This document shows positions 1 through 8,483 of a stretch of DNA of 34,943 nucleotides, one piece after another. The notes below the pieces were generated by a model. That model ran no database searches. It worked only from the letters and a program-made list of their open reading frames with translations, and was not told the DNA's origin. A program made the translations under genes and the position numbers. Source of the stretch: Prevotella conceptionensis 9403948 (GTDB lineage: Bacteria > Bacteroidota > Bacteroidia > Bacteroidales > Bacteroidaceae); the NCBI RefSeq assembly GCF_000312305.1, contig NZ_HE999446.1:8338-43280 (forward strand), written 5' to 3'. How positions within the stretch are numbered: the stretch's first letter is position 1; every line of letters starts with the position of its first letter.

Positions 1-999
1 ATGGTGAAACGCCTACACCAGATGGGCTTTAAGGTGATGTTGTGGGTCTGTCCCTTTGTTTCTGCCGACAGTCCTGAGTATCGCGACCTAGCCGAAAAGG
101 GCTTTCTACTAGCCGACACCACCTCGCAGCCAGCCATTATTAAATGGTGGAACGGGCAAAGTGCCGTGTACGACTTCACCAACCCCGATGCACGCAACCA
201 TTTTATCGGCCTTTTGCGCGGCGTTCAACAACGTTACGGCATCGACGGCTTTAAGTTTGATGGAGGCGACAACCACTTTTACCACCGCACCGACCTTGTT
301 TCGCACGGTGGAAGGAACATCGTTTCGGTAGATCATACACGCGCTTGGGCCGAACTGGGACTTGCTTTTCCCTTCAACGAATACCGCGCAGGGTGGCAAA
401 TGGGTGGCAAAGAGTTGGTTCAACGCTTGGGCGACAAAGACTATTCGTGGCAAGCCGTGCGCCTGCTTATCCCCGATATGATTGCGGCAGGGCTGCTTGG
501 CTACGCCTATGCTTGCCCCGACATGATTGGCGGCGGGTCGTTCGCCACCTTCTTAGGCATCGACGCCAGCCAGTTCGACCAACAGCTCATCGTGCGTTCG
601 GCGCAAGTTCACGCCCTTATGCCCATGATGCAGTTCTCGGTTGCCCCTTGGCGCATTCTCGATGCCCAACACCTGCAAGCCGTAAAGGCTATGGCTAAGC
701 TGCATGCAGCCTTTGGCCACTACATCTTGCAGTGTGCACGCCAGTCGGCTACAACGGGCGAGCCCATCGTTCAAAGCCTTGAATACGCCTACCCTAACCG
801 CGGTTATGCCGAAATAACCGACCAATGGATGCTTGGCGCGCGGTATATGGTGGCGCCGATGGTAACAGCGGGCACTAGCCGAAGTGTGGTTCTTCCGCCA
901 GGAAAATGGAAAGACGACCGCGGGCGCGTGCTGAAAGGTGGCCGAACGATAACCATTGACGTGCCGCTGAACCGACTGCCGTATTACGAAAAGCTGTAA
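1..999 (+). CDS. GH31 family glycoside hydrolase, 3' part only
   Basis: This is the C-terminal 332 residues of a family 31 glycoside hydrolase (alpha-glucosidase, alpha-xylosidase and related activities). The first ATG of the window falls inside the (beta/alpha)8 barrel, so the true start lies upstream. Residues 81-90 read IDGFKFDGGD, where D87 is the expected nucleophile. The stretch RLGDKDYSW (142-150) matches the family acid/base loop, with D145 the likely proton donor. Residues 292-332 (PPGKWKDDRGR onward) look like the beta-sandwich that follows the barrel. The next gene is also a carbohydrate-active enzyme, 233 bp downstream on the same strand, which suggests a glycan-degradation locus. 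Exact substrate cannot be read from the sequence. The family call is firm, the specificity open. Confidence 0.88.
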   Translation: MVKRLHQMGFKVMLWVCPFVSADSPEYRDLAEKGFLLADTTSQPAIIKWWNGQSAVYDFTNPDARNHFIGLLRGVQQRYGIDGFKFDGGDNHFYHRTDLVSHGGRNIVSVDHTRAWAELGLAFPFNEYRAGWQMGGKELVQRLGDKDYSWQAVRLLIPDMIAAGLLGYAYACPDMIGGGSFATFLGIDASQFDQQLIVRSAQVHALMPMMQFSVAPWRILDAQHLQAVKAMAKLHAAFGHYILQCARQSATTGEPIVQSLEYAYPNRGYAEITDQWMLGARYMVAPMVTAGTSRSVVLPPGKWKDDRGRVLKGGRTITIDVPLNRLPYYEKL

Positions 1000-1148
1000 C
1001 AGGCGCAACGCGCAAACAGCCTTCGCGCCCCATTAGCCCAACCGCTAGCGGGGCGTTGGTTATGCGTGGCAACGCAACCGACACTCGCCGAGAGGGAGAA
1101 AAAATGTTTTTTCCCGAACATTTCCTACACATTCACAGCATATTTTAT

Positions 1149-1156
1149 TACCTTTG
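1149..1156 (+). promoter_or_regulatory. Putative -7 box (TAccTTTG) for the GH109-like gene
   Basis: TACCTTTG fits the Bacteroidetes -7 consensus TAnnTTTG and lies 76 bp before the ATG at 1233. No good TTTG -33 box was found at 19-21 bp upstream, so the call is weak. If correct, the GH109-like gene has its own promoter in addition to any read-through from the GH31 gene. Confidence 0.35.
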
Positions 1157-1232
1157 TCTGCAACAATCACGCCTTTACATCACAACATATCATATTGAAA
1201 GGTAGACTTTAACATTAAATTTAACAACATAT

Positions 1233-2792
1233 ATGTTACGTAAAAACCTACTATTACAATTGTCGTTTGTGGCACTCGCATTGATGCCGCAAGCGATGAA
1301 AGCGCAGTTTAACTGGCCATACAAAAACGTAAACGGCACGTTGGTAACCGATGTTCCCCAACGCGATGCAGGACAACAGCCCGCCCTCAACCTCGTTACG
1401 CCTAAGATGAAGGTTGTGCGCGTGGCCTTTGTTGGCCTCGGCATGCGCGGACCTGGTGCCGTTGAACGCTGGACCCACATCCCCGGCATAGAGATTAAGG
1501 CGCTTTGCGACTACGAAAAAAGCCGTGCCGAGGCCTGCCAAAAGTATTTAAAGCAAGCCAGCATGCCTGCCGCAGACATCTATTACGGCGAAAACGGCTA
1601 CAAGGAAATATGCAAACGCCCCGACATCGACCTCGTGTACATCGCTACCGACTGGGCTCACCACTTCCCCGTGGCCAAAGAGGCCATGACGCATGGTAAG
1701 CACGCGGCCATAGAAGTGCCTTCGGCCATGAACATGCACGAGATTTGGGAACTTATCAACCTGTCCGAAAAGACACGCCTGCACTGCATCATGCTCGAAA
1801 ACTGCTGCTACGACTTCTTCGAACTCAACTCGTTGCACATGGCACAAGAAGGACTTTTCGGCGATGTTATCTACGCCCAAGGCGCCTACCGCCACGAGTT
1901 GTCGCCCTTTTGGAAACACTATTGGAAGAACGGCCCCAACGACAAGCTGGGCTGGCGCCTACGTTATAACAAGGAGTTTCGTGGCGACGTGTATGCCACA
2001 CACGGCCTTGGCCCCATTGCACAGGTGCTGAACATCCACCGCGGCGACCGCATGCGAACCCTCATCGCCATGGATACGCGCTCGTTTAACGGCAAAAAGC
2101 AAGCAGAAAAGTACTCTGGCGAGCCTTGCGACACCTTCCGCAACGGCGACCAAACCACAACGCTCATCCGCACAGAGCAAGGTAAGGTGATGGAAATTAT
2201 ACACAACGTGATGACGCCCCAGCCCTATAACCGCATGTATCAGCTTACGGGCACCAAGGGATTTGCCAACAAGTATCCCGTGGAAGGTTATGCCGTGTCG
2301 GCCAAAGACATGAAAGAGGCCGGCGTTACGCCCTCTAACGATGACCTTTCGGGACACGATTACCTGAAAGAGGCCGACATGAAGGCCCTTGTTGAACGCT
2401 ATACCAGTCCGATTGTGAAGAAATATGGCGACGAGGCCAAAGAAGTGGGCGGCCACGGAGGCATGGACTTCATCATGGACAGCCGCTTGGTTTACTGCCT
2501 GCAAAACGGCTTGCCACTGGATATGGACGTTTACGACTTGGCCGAGTGGTGCTGCCTAGCCGAGCTTGGCTCCATCTCGATGGACAACGGCTTTATGCCC
2601 GTAGAGGTTCCCGACTTCACTCGCGGTCATTGGAACGAGATTAAAGGTTACAAACACGCTTACGCAGCACCCGAAGACGAGGCCAAGGCACTTGCCGAGG
2701 CCAAAGCATTCACCGCCCAACTGAAAGCCAAAGGTGCTAAATATTGGGCAAATGCCGACAAGAAGGCTGCCAAAAAGAAAGGTAAGAAGTAA
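1233..2792 (+). CDS. Gfo/Idh/MocA-type oxidoreductase, GH109-like (alpha-N-acetylgalactosaminidase family)
   Basis: The 519-residue protein has a Sec signal peptide (about residues 1-24, ending MKAQ), so it acts in the periplasm or at the surface. The mature part is a Rossmann-fold NAD(P)-binding protein: VGLGMRGPG (67-75) is the dinucleotide loop, ATDWAHH (138-144) and EVPSAMN (161-167) follow in the order of the family, and ENCCYDFFEL (189-198) and THGLGPIAQVLNIHRGDR (256-273) are typical of GH109. GH109 enzymes cleave alpha-GalNAc by an NAD-dependent oxidation/elimination route. The usual EKP of Gfo/Idh proteins is EVP here. The tail is Lys/Ala rich (AAKKKGKK). The start at 1233 gives the signal peptide directly. 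GH109 activity is inferred from motifs; another sugar oxidoreductase is possible. Confidence 0.85.
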   Translation: MLRKNLLLQLSFVALALMPQAMKAQFNWPYKNVNGTLVTDVPQRDAGQQPALNLVTPKMKVVRVAFVGLGMRGPGAVERWTHIPGIEIKALCDYEKSRAEACQKYLKQASMPAADIYYGENGYKEICKRPDIDLVYIATDWAHHFPVAKEAMTHGKHAAIEVPSAMNMHEIWELINLSEKTRLHCIMLENCCYDFFELNSLHMAQEGLFGDVIYAQGAYRHELSPFWKHYWKNGPNDKLGWRLRYNKEFRGDVYATHGLGPIAQVLNIHRGDRMRTLIAMDTRSFNGKKQAEKYSGEPCDTFRNGDQTTTLIRTEQGKVMEIIHNVMTPQPYNRMYQLTGTKGFANKYPVEGYAVSAKDMKEAGVTPSNDDLSGHDYLKEADMKALVERYTSPIVKKYGDEAKEVGGHGGMDFIMDSRLVYCLQNGLPLDMDVYDLAEWCCLAELGSISMDNGFMPVEVPDFTRGHWNEIKGYKHAYAAPEDEAKALAEAKAFTAQLKAKGAKYWANADKKAAKKKGKK

Positions 2793-2880
2793 ACTGCACC
2801 ACAACTTCACACCACGCAAATGGGCCTTTCAAAAAAACAAAATACATGTTTAACCTACGACATGCAAACCTGTCAACACG

Positions 2881-3008
2881 TTAACTGGTCTACTCGTTAA
2901 CTGGTCAACCCATCAACTGGCCAACTCGTTAACTGGCCAACTCGTTAACTGGTCTACTCGCTAATCGGTCTACTCGTTAACTGGTCAACTGGTCTGCTTG
3001 TCAACTAA
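2881..3008. repeat. 16-bp (2x8) tandem array in the 3' region of the GH109-like gene
   Basis: Eight consecutive 16-bp units run from 2881 to 3008, about seven of them clear. The unit is close to TTAACTGGTCTACTCG and is itself two related octamers (TTAACTGG and TCTACTCG). The array lies between the stop codon at 2792 and the terminator at 3028, so it should be transcribed as part of the 3' UTR. The same octamer theme recurs at 3178-3257, 3940-3992, 22015-22060, 22720-22900 and 34671-34943. Confidence 0.85.
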
Positions 3009-3027
3009 CAATTGAAACTCCCCAAAA

Positions 3028-3065
3028 GAAACCGAGCAAACCTCCTATTTGTTCGGTTTCTTTTT
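3028..3065 (+). terminator. Intrinsic terminator downstream of the GH109-like gene
   Basis: A 13-bp stem (GAAACCGAGCAAA at 3028-3040 with TTTGTTCGGTTTC at 3048-3060, one G-T pair) and a 7-base loop are followed by a run of T. It sits 235 bp after the stop codon. Confidence 0.85.
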
Positions 3066-3177
3066 GCGACGTGTTCTCGCCTTTTAATATTTCTATGCTT
3101 AGAGAGGAGTTTGTTGTCTTTGTGATGCCAAACAAAACAACAAACATCTCTCATACATAAAGTGCAAGAGTATCAAC

Positions 3178-3257
3178 TCACAAACTCATCAACTGGTTAA
3201 CTGGTCAACTCGCTAACCTATCAACTGGTTAACTCGTCAACTCACAAACCCACAATC
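3178..3257. repeat. Octamer tandem array
   Basis: Ten consecutive octamers of the type CAACTCAC, CAACTGGT and TAACTGGT run without phase shift. It borders the conserved core of copy A, at the same end at which octamers border the core in copies B and C. Confidence 0.8.
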
Positions 3258-3930
3258 TTAAATTTATTGTTTTTATTTTACAATACCACTCTAATTTTAG
3301 CTCCGTTCTAGCGAAATTAAAGGTTAAAAAGTAGGTAAACCACTACCATTTCTTGCTTTTCACGCCTTCCCGTTTGTCTATTTTTAAGCAAAAAGCCTGC
3401 ATTTTGCACCATTTTACCTTCCTAGTTTGGTTGGCAGCTCACAATTTTTCAAGCCGAATTACACGCTTTTAGCCCCTAAAAACCCACTTTTTGACGACTA
3501 TTTCGCCCTTTTCGGCCATGTTTTTAATGGTTCATAAAGGTTTTGTTTATGCAATTGCAGTGCATTTTTATGCTTTTCGTCACACATTTCATATCGATTA
3601 GTGCTGCATTTAGCACCATTTTACCTTGCATTTTGCACCAAAACGCAATGCATTTAGCATCAAAACGCACTGCATTTAGCACCAAAACGCACTGCATTTA
3701 GCACCAAAACGCGCTACATTTAGCTGCAAATGGCACAAAATTTAGTGCAAGCGGCGGTTTCCTTAAATAAAAATTCATTTTGTTGCATTCATGGATTGCC
3801 CCCTTTTTGCATCAAAACTAACCTCCGCGAGAATCGATTTTTTGCGGCAAGGCGGACAATTGTGAGCAGAAAGGGTACTCATAATGTTAAATTCCTTACC
3901 GAATAGTTTACATCGGCTGGTGTATTAGCG
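3256..3930 (-). repeat. Conserved non-coding repeat core, copy A
   Basis: Read on the minus strand, this matches 22086-22715 and 34050-34640 over most of its length. Shared landmarks are a start near TTTAACATTATG, the string CGCAAAAAATCGATTCTCGC, a 22-bp array (3606-3737), a block near ATAAACAAAACC, and the end block TTTCGCTAGAAC. No open reading frame is conserved among the copies. Confidence 0.85.
3606..3737. repeat. 22-bp tandem array, six units (core copy A)
   Basis: There are six consecutive units of exactly 22 bp, consensus near GCATTTAGCACCAAAACGCA plus two bases. Units three to five are nearly identical. The period is not a multiple of three, so the array is not a protein repeat. Confidence 0.88.
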
Positions 3931-4580
3931 GCTGGACGGGCGAACAAGTTAACAAGTTGATGGGTGGACCAGTTGACGAGTGGACAAGCGAACTAATTAG
4001 TCGTTCTTTTCGCGTTTTGGCATAAATACGTCCATTTTGACATAAGAACATAAGGAACATAAAGAACTCCTCCTTGCTTTTTCCTCATGATGTGCCACAG
4101 TAAAGATGCTTTTATAGTCAAACAGAATGAGATTTGAAAAGCCACAGCCGCATCATCAGCAAACAAAAACTCTCGTTTTCTTCCGCGTAAGGGATTGTTC
4201 ATTCCCTGCAACGCACATCTTGCACGCTGCAAACAACAATTTTCCAAATGCAATTCTGTTTCACGATAACTCGTAAAAAATGTATTGATGGCACACCCGT
4301 CAAAGGTTGCCTTTTTGATACATACTCACGTTTTAACCGCAGGCAAATTCAGCAGAATTTTCGGATTTTATCGTATCTTAGACAGGCGTTTCGTACATCA
4401 GAGGAATGCCCATATTGGTTTTACGGCATAAAGACAATCAGCTCCCATCAATTTATAGAAACATCAAAAGTCGAAACAACTTCTACAATAAAACAGTTCT
4501 CATGGCGTTATTGACTTAAAAGGCTCTCCCGAACGAACATCTGCAACGCCAAGAGCCAAACAAAGGAGCAACAACTCAAC

Positions 4581-5954
4581 ATGAAACAACAAATAGTAAA
4601 GCATCTTTTTCTGCTATATGCGTTTATCTGCATGCCGCTACATGGGCAAGAAACCTATGCTAGCCTAACGCGAGCGGCTTTGGAAACCATGTGGCAGTCG
4701 GCAGACAGCGCAACTTACAAGAAATCGCTGGCCATGTACGAGCACGCCTTTTCGCTTTTCCCCGACAGCATCGAAGACATGGGACTATACAAGGCGTCTG
4801 TACTTGCCGGCTACCTGAACGAGAAAGACAAGGCATTTAATTATCTAAACCGCCTATTTCAATTGTCTTCAAAACTTCCACTGTCTACCAATTGGAGACT
4901 TATAATTGGCGAGTATGCCCAAGACGAGTATGCGAACCTGCTTTCTGACCCTAGATGGAGTGACTTGAAAAACAAAGCCTTGAAAGCCAAACAAACTTTT
5001 TACGACGACCTAAAAGCCCAGGAAAAAGAGTTTTACGTTGTGGACAAAGTGCCATTGAACAACACGAAAGACGGCAAGGCACTGTACAGCGAGATGAAGA
5101 AAAAGGCTGGATACCTGCCCAAGCAGCACCAAAACTATTCCCTTACGCTGGTGATAAACGACACGGCACGAACGGCATTCTTCGTTCATCTGCCCCCGAA
5201 CTACAACCCTGCCAAGCGTTATCCCCTGCTGTTCTTCCTACATGGGGCAGTAAGGAACAACCTCCTAACCGACTATCTGCCGGCCGCGTGGGTGCTGTAC
5301 GACTGGAACAGATACTACACCAAGTATGCCGAGCTGAACGATGTGATACTTGTCTTTCCACAAGGTAGCAAAGAATTCAACTGGATGACCTCCGATAAAG
5401 GGTTCTTTATGGTGCCTAAGATACTTACGCTTGTTAAAAAGGCTATCAACGTAGACGACAACAAGGTGTTTATTACAGGACACTCAAATGGGGCCACAGG
5501 CTCTTTCTCGTATCTGATGAAACAGCCAACGCCTTTTGCGGGCTTCTATGGTTTCAACACGCAACCAAAGGTTTTCACGGGCGGAACCTTTGTCGAGAAC
5601 ATCAAAAACCGTTCGTTCATCAACTTCTCAACAGATAAGGATTACTATTATCCGCCAAATGCCAATGACGACTTTACCAAATTGATGAACAGCATCAATG
5701 CCGACTATAAGGAATATCGTTACAATGGTTTTCCACATTGGTTTCCAGAGTTCGACGAATCTGAACCGGCATACAAGATTTTGTTTGCCGACCTTCTTCA
5801 GCGACAAAGAAACCCCTTCCCCAAAGAAATATCATGGGAGTTTGACGATAACCGATATGGAAACATTGATTGGCTTACAAACATAAAGCTAGACACATTG
5901 GCAAACAGGAAGGATGGCATAAAGAAAAGAACTTCAAAATCAACCAATGGCTAG
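4581..5954 (+). CDS. Secreted alpha/beta-hydrolase (esterase-like), 5' part of a frameshifted gene
   Basis: The 457-residue frame opens with a signal peptide (about 1-22, ending LHGQ) and has a good ribosome-binding site (AAAGGAG about 12 bases before the ATG). Residues 25-140 are helical and may be TPR-like. The hydrolase domain follows: FLHGA at 219-223 is the oxyanion region, GHSNG at 300-304 is the nucleophile elbow with S302, D352 or D354 may be the acid, and H386 (GFPHWFP) the base. The last residues after about 442 are out of frame; the natural continuation is in the frame ending at 6265. The product is probably an exported carboxylesterase or peptidase-like hydrolase. The substrate is unknown. 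The gene is either disrupted or affected by a sequencing error. Confidence 0.75.
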   Translation: MKQQIVKHLFLLYAFICMPLHGQETYASLTRAALETMWQSADSATYKKSLAMYEHAFSLFPDSIEDMGLYKASVLAGYLNEKDKAFNYLNRLFQLSSKLPLSTNWRLIIGEYAQDEYANLLSDPRWSDLKNKALKAKQTFYDDLKAQEKEFYVVDKVPLNNTKDGKALYSEMKKKAGYLPKQHQNYSLTLVINDTARTAFFVHLPPNYNPAKRYPLLFFLHGAVRNNLLTDYLPAAWVLYDWNRYYTKYAELNDVILVFPQGSKEFNWMTSDKGFFMVPKILTLVKKAINVDDNKVFITGHSNGATGSFSYLMKQPTPFAGFYGFNTQPKVFTGGTFVENIKNRSFINFSTDKDYYYPPNANDDFTKLMNSINADYKEYRYNGFPHWFPEFDESEPAYKILFADLLQRQRNPFPKEISWEFDDNRYGNIDWLTNIKLDTLANRKDGIKKRTSKSTNG

Positions 5955-6265
5955 AATATAACGAAAAAGACAGTCTTATAACCAAAACCGTCGACAAGAT
6001 GGCCTTCGATTTTCCACGTAAGTCGGGCAAGATAAGGGCAAGGTATGCAGACAATGTCTTCCATATAGAAACGTCTTGCATCAAATCTTTCACGGTAAAC
6101 ATCGCTCCTGAAATGGTAGACACGAACAAGAAAGTGCGCATTTTTGTTAACGGGAAGTTGCGTTTCGACAAGCGCATTGGATATGATGCGAGCTTGATGT
6201 TGAAGAACTTCGATGCAACACAAGATAGAAGTCAAGTCTGGATAAATCAGATTGACATCCGATAA
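5870..6265 (+). pseudogene. C-terminal part of the frameshifted alpha/beta-hydrolase
   Basis: This is the continuation of the preceding hydrolase in another frame. The two frames overlap from 5870 to 5954, and the switch lies near 5900-5915, where one indel would restore a single protein of about 560 residues. The fragment encodes WHKEKNFKINQWLEYNEKDS and then a beta-rich domain (FTVNIAPEMVDTNKKVRIFVN). That domain resembles the C-terminal beta-sandwich seen after the hydrolase domain in some Bacteroidetes esterases. There is no independent start with a ribosome-binding site. It is listed as a pseudogene fragment because it is not expected to be translated alone. Confidence 0.7.
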
Positions 6266-6456
6266 AGCACAAAATCCACAACGTTATTTCGACTAATGGC
6301 GCATGCAACACCCCGTTTCACACGAAGCAAACAGCCCTTTGCCCCCCCACTTACGAAAAAGGGCACTGCCACCCCCCGTTGCGCCCCCACTTGCGGTACA
6401 GCGGCACGGCATCAGCCCCCACTTCATTCGAATGTGTATGTGTACAAAATTTCCGT

Positions 6457-7056
6457 TTAGCGGTTTTTCTCCAACAGCTCTATTGCTTTATACACCTTTG
6501 AATACGACACGCTCTCACCCCTATTAACCTTATCTTCTTGTTGTTTACACCTTTCTATGGCTTGCTTCAAACGTTCTCCTTCACATAATTGTCTTACCCA
6601 GCTATCATTCTTTAAGAACTTTTCGCTCTTGTCGAATTGCGAATTGTATTCCTTTATTTCTTCAACAACCTCGTTACTCGTTTTAAAGAGCCTACCCGCC
6701 TCCTTATAATGCAGTAAAAACCAATACTCAATGGAAGGTAAGCTGTCGCAGAACAGCACGCCTTTGTTGTTGGCATACTTGTTCTTCATGCGCTCCACCA
6801 TTTGGCGTTCCTTGTCGTTGCGTAGCGAAACGTCGGCATCAAACACAACAATGGCAAAGCCCTCGTCTTTTAATATGATGTCTACACGCTTGTCAAGTTC
6901 AAACGCATTTTCCCGTCCGAAGTAACGTGGCCTTATTTTTACCCTATACTTTCGCAACGTTTGCAGATGTTTAAAATACCATTGCTCAGTAATCCCCGCG
7001 CCCACAATAATGGGCGTAGGGTCTTTTAATTGCTTTTGCGCTTGTTTCCTTGCCAT
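6457..7056 (-). CDS. rloB: RloB-like protein (TOPRIM-type), partner of the AAA ATPase
   Basis: The 199-residue protein matches the RloB family by pattern. It has the N-terminal GITEQWYF (21-28) with the conserved Glu E24, the FDAD motif (72-75) and SLPSIEYWFLLHY (105-117). Glu plus DxD is the acidic-residue layout of TOPRIM nucleases such as OLD. The start lies 2 bp after the stop codon of the upstream ATPase gene, so the two are co-transcribed and probably translationally coupled. RloA/RloB-type pairs are known from restriction-modification loci, and AbiLi/AbiLii of Lactococcus is a comparable abortive-infection pair. A role as the nuclease effector is inferred from this. No restriction-modification genes are nearby here. 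Confidence 0.85.
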   Translation of the reverse strand: MARKQAQKQLKDPTPIIVGAGITEQWYFKHLQTLRKYRVKIRPRYFGRENAFELDKRVDIILKDEGFAIVVFDADVSLRNDKERQMVERMKNKYANNKGVLFCDSLPSIEYWFLLHYKEAGRLFKTSNEVVEEIKEYNSQFDKSEKFLKNDSWVRQLCEGERLKQAIERCKQQEDKVNRGESVSYSKVYKAIELLEKNR

Positions 7057-7058
7057 AC

Positions 7059-8342
7059 TTATCCAATGTTAGGCAATGCCCCAAAGCGACCATTGCGGTA
7101 AAACTTGCGGAAAGAACTAATTTTGTTCAGCCCCTTAAAGTCAGTAAGCGAATAAAGTTTGGTAGCACCATCCTCCCCTTTCTCTGTAAACCAAACCATG
7201 TCCTTTCTAAACATGTCGTCCACCTCATCTAAAAGAGGGTCGTAGTGTGTAGTGATTAGCAGCTGACTACGCCCTTCCGCCTGCAAGAATCGGGTGAGGA
7301 TAAACTCTACAAGCTCAGGATGCAGCGACGATTCTATCTCGTCTATCGCAAGAAAGCCCCATTCGCCTAATGTTTGGTAGATGGCTGTCTCAATTCCAAA
7401 GCCCCTTTTTGTCCCGTCACTTAAAGCCCTTGTAGGTAAAGAATATTTCTCTTTACCATGTGCGTTTACTACTTGATGTTCGAAATCAATATAAACCCGA
7501 CTCATGATCCCCTGGCTTAAAACCATTTGTTTCTCTTCGTCCGTAAGTCTGCCGTCTTGCATAAGCCCGTTTATTTTGTCAGCTGGTAAAGGAATGGCTT
7601 TACGTTCGGCCTTTATATCTGAAATGTTGAAGTCAGAACGTCTCATAAACTCTAAGAGAAAGTCTTTTAGATCTTTGTCATTAGGGACATTAAGTGCCGC
7701 GCGTGTAAAGATGTCATCTTTAGGCCAGATAACAACATCTTGAACAATTGTTTCAGCCCACTCAAAGGCGTTGTCAACGAAAGGTATCGCCACATTCACC
7801 ATTTCTTTCGCAGCAAAAAACGACATGTTGGGCAAACATCTCAATGACAATTCTTCTAATGCAGCCTTTGAGACTTTAAGGTCTGCATGCAATTTGATAA
7901 CCGAAACACCATTGTCTAAGGTACGGTTAAGCAGCAATGCGGGTTGTGTGGTTTTGTAATACGACAGGCGTTCACAGTAAACCCACTTATTGTCCAACAC
8001 AACTTCGTACTTATACTTCATATCTCCTACGAAGAAAACTAGCTCGAAGGAGGAAGGTTCGTTAGGGGTTGCCTGGTCGAGCTTAAAAGGCTGTACACCG
8101 ATAGCTTCGTCTTTTGCGCGTTTCCTACTAAACCAAAATGCCCACAAAAACTCAAAAGCGGCCAACAAGTTCGACTTTCCACTGGCGTTCGCCCCATAAA
8201 CCAAGGCGAAACGCAACAGTCGTGTATTACCGATCTGCACCACTTGATAGTCTTCGAGGGTCTTGTCGTCTGTTGCTTCAAAACTAAATGTGGTAGAATC
8301 TTTAAACGACAAGAAGTTTTTTATTGTTAGTTCCTGTATCAT
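7059..8342 (-). CDS. AAA family ATPase, RloA/AbiLi-like
   Basis: The 427-residue protein is an ABC/SMC-like AAA ATPase of the AAA_15/AAA_21 type. It shows the N-terminal IQELTIKNFLSF strand, Walker A GANASGKSN (50-58), a signature-like LSDGTKRGF (307-315), Walker B FLAIDEIESSLHPE (330-343, D334 and E335) and a His switch TTHYDPLLD (364-372, H366). It is the first gene of a two-gene operon with the RloB-like TOPRIM protein. In comparable pairs (AbiL, PARIS, OLD with partner) the ATPase acts as sensor or scaffold for the nuclease. A defence role here is inferred from family and pairing, not from neighbours. A promoter of Bacteroidetes type lies 44 bp upstream of the start. Confidence 0.87.
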   Translation of the reverse strand: MIQELTIKNFLSFKDSTTFSFEATDDKTLEDYQVVQIGNTRLLRFALVYGANASGKSNLLAAFEFLWAFWFSRKRAKDEAIGVQPFKLDQATPNEPSSFELVFFVGDMKYKYEVVLDNKWVYCERLSYYKTTQPALLLNRTLDNGVSVIKLHADLKVSKAALEELSLRCLPNMSFFAAKEMVNVAIPFVDNAFEWAETIVQDVVIWPKDDIFTRAALNVPNDKDLKDFLLEFMRRSDFNISDIKAERKAIPLPADKINGLMQDGRLTDEEKQMVLSQGIMSRVYIDFEHQVVNAHGKEKYSLPTRALSDGTKRGFGIETAIYQTLGEWGFLAIDEIESSLHPELVEFILTRFLQAEGRSQLLITTHYDPLLDEVDDMFRKDMVWFTEKGEDGATKLYSLTDFKGLNKISSFRKFYRNGRFGALPNIG

Positions 8343-8385
8343 TGCATTAATGTTGAACGTAGAGATGTTGGCTACATCCGCCTTG

Positions 8386-8416
8386 CAAAGTTAACAAAAA
8401 GTTACTCTTTACGAAA
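8386..8416 (-). promoter_or_regulatory. Promoter of the AAA ATPase / RloB operon
   Basis: On the minus strand the -7 box TAACTTTG (8386-8393) is preceded, after 19 bases, by TTTC (8413-8416), one base off the TTTG -33 consensus. It lies 44 bp upstream of the ATPase start. Confidence 0.6.
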
Positions 8417-8483
8417 CGTTTTCCCCATTTTTGGCACACTCACACCTACTATTTATAGGTTAGGTTATCGTAAGTTTAAAAGT

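Larger units (their letters stand above)
3068..4483. mobile_element. Repeat element copy A, about 1.4 kb, decayed, with inverted-repeat ends
   Basis: The left end (from 3068) resembles the left end of copy B at 21595, including a decayed counterpart of the transposase start near 3150-3165. The right end (4449-4483) matches 22921-22955 at 31 of 35 positions by my count. Between them, read on the minus strand, are a WHIMRKK-coding scrap (4074-4105), an accessory stretch (about 3996-4070), an octamer array (3940-3992), the conserved core with its 22-bp array (about 3256-3930) and a second octamer array (3178-3257). This is the same order as in copy B on the plus strand. No intact transposase gene is present. 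The part 4110-4448 has no counterpart in copy B and no recognisable gene. Confidence 0.6.

Noticed and set aside
1..3. ATG at base 1 as the start of the GH31 gene
   Set aside because: The residues after it belong to the inside of the catalytic barrel, so the gene begins outside the window.
3993..4253. 86-aa frame on the minus strand at the left part of copy A
   Set aside because: It crosses the repeat boundary and contains the WHIMRKK scrap of a transposase; the equivalent region of copy B has no matching frame.
4248..4514. 88-aa frame on the plus strand upstream of the hydrolase gene
   Set aside because: It runs into the inverted-repeat end at 4449-4483, shows no recognisable motif and has no ribosome-binding site of note.
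6303..6527. 74-aa Pro-rich frame between the hydrolase and RloB genes
   Set aside because: It overlaps the 3' end of the RloB-like gene on the other strand and reflects a C-rich stretch; no start signal.
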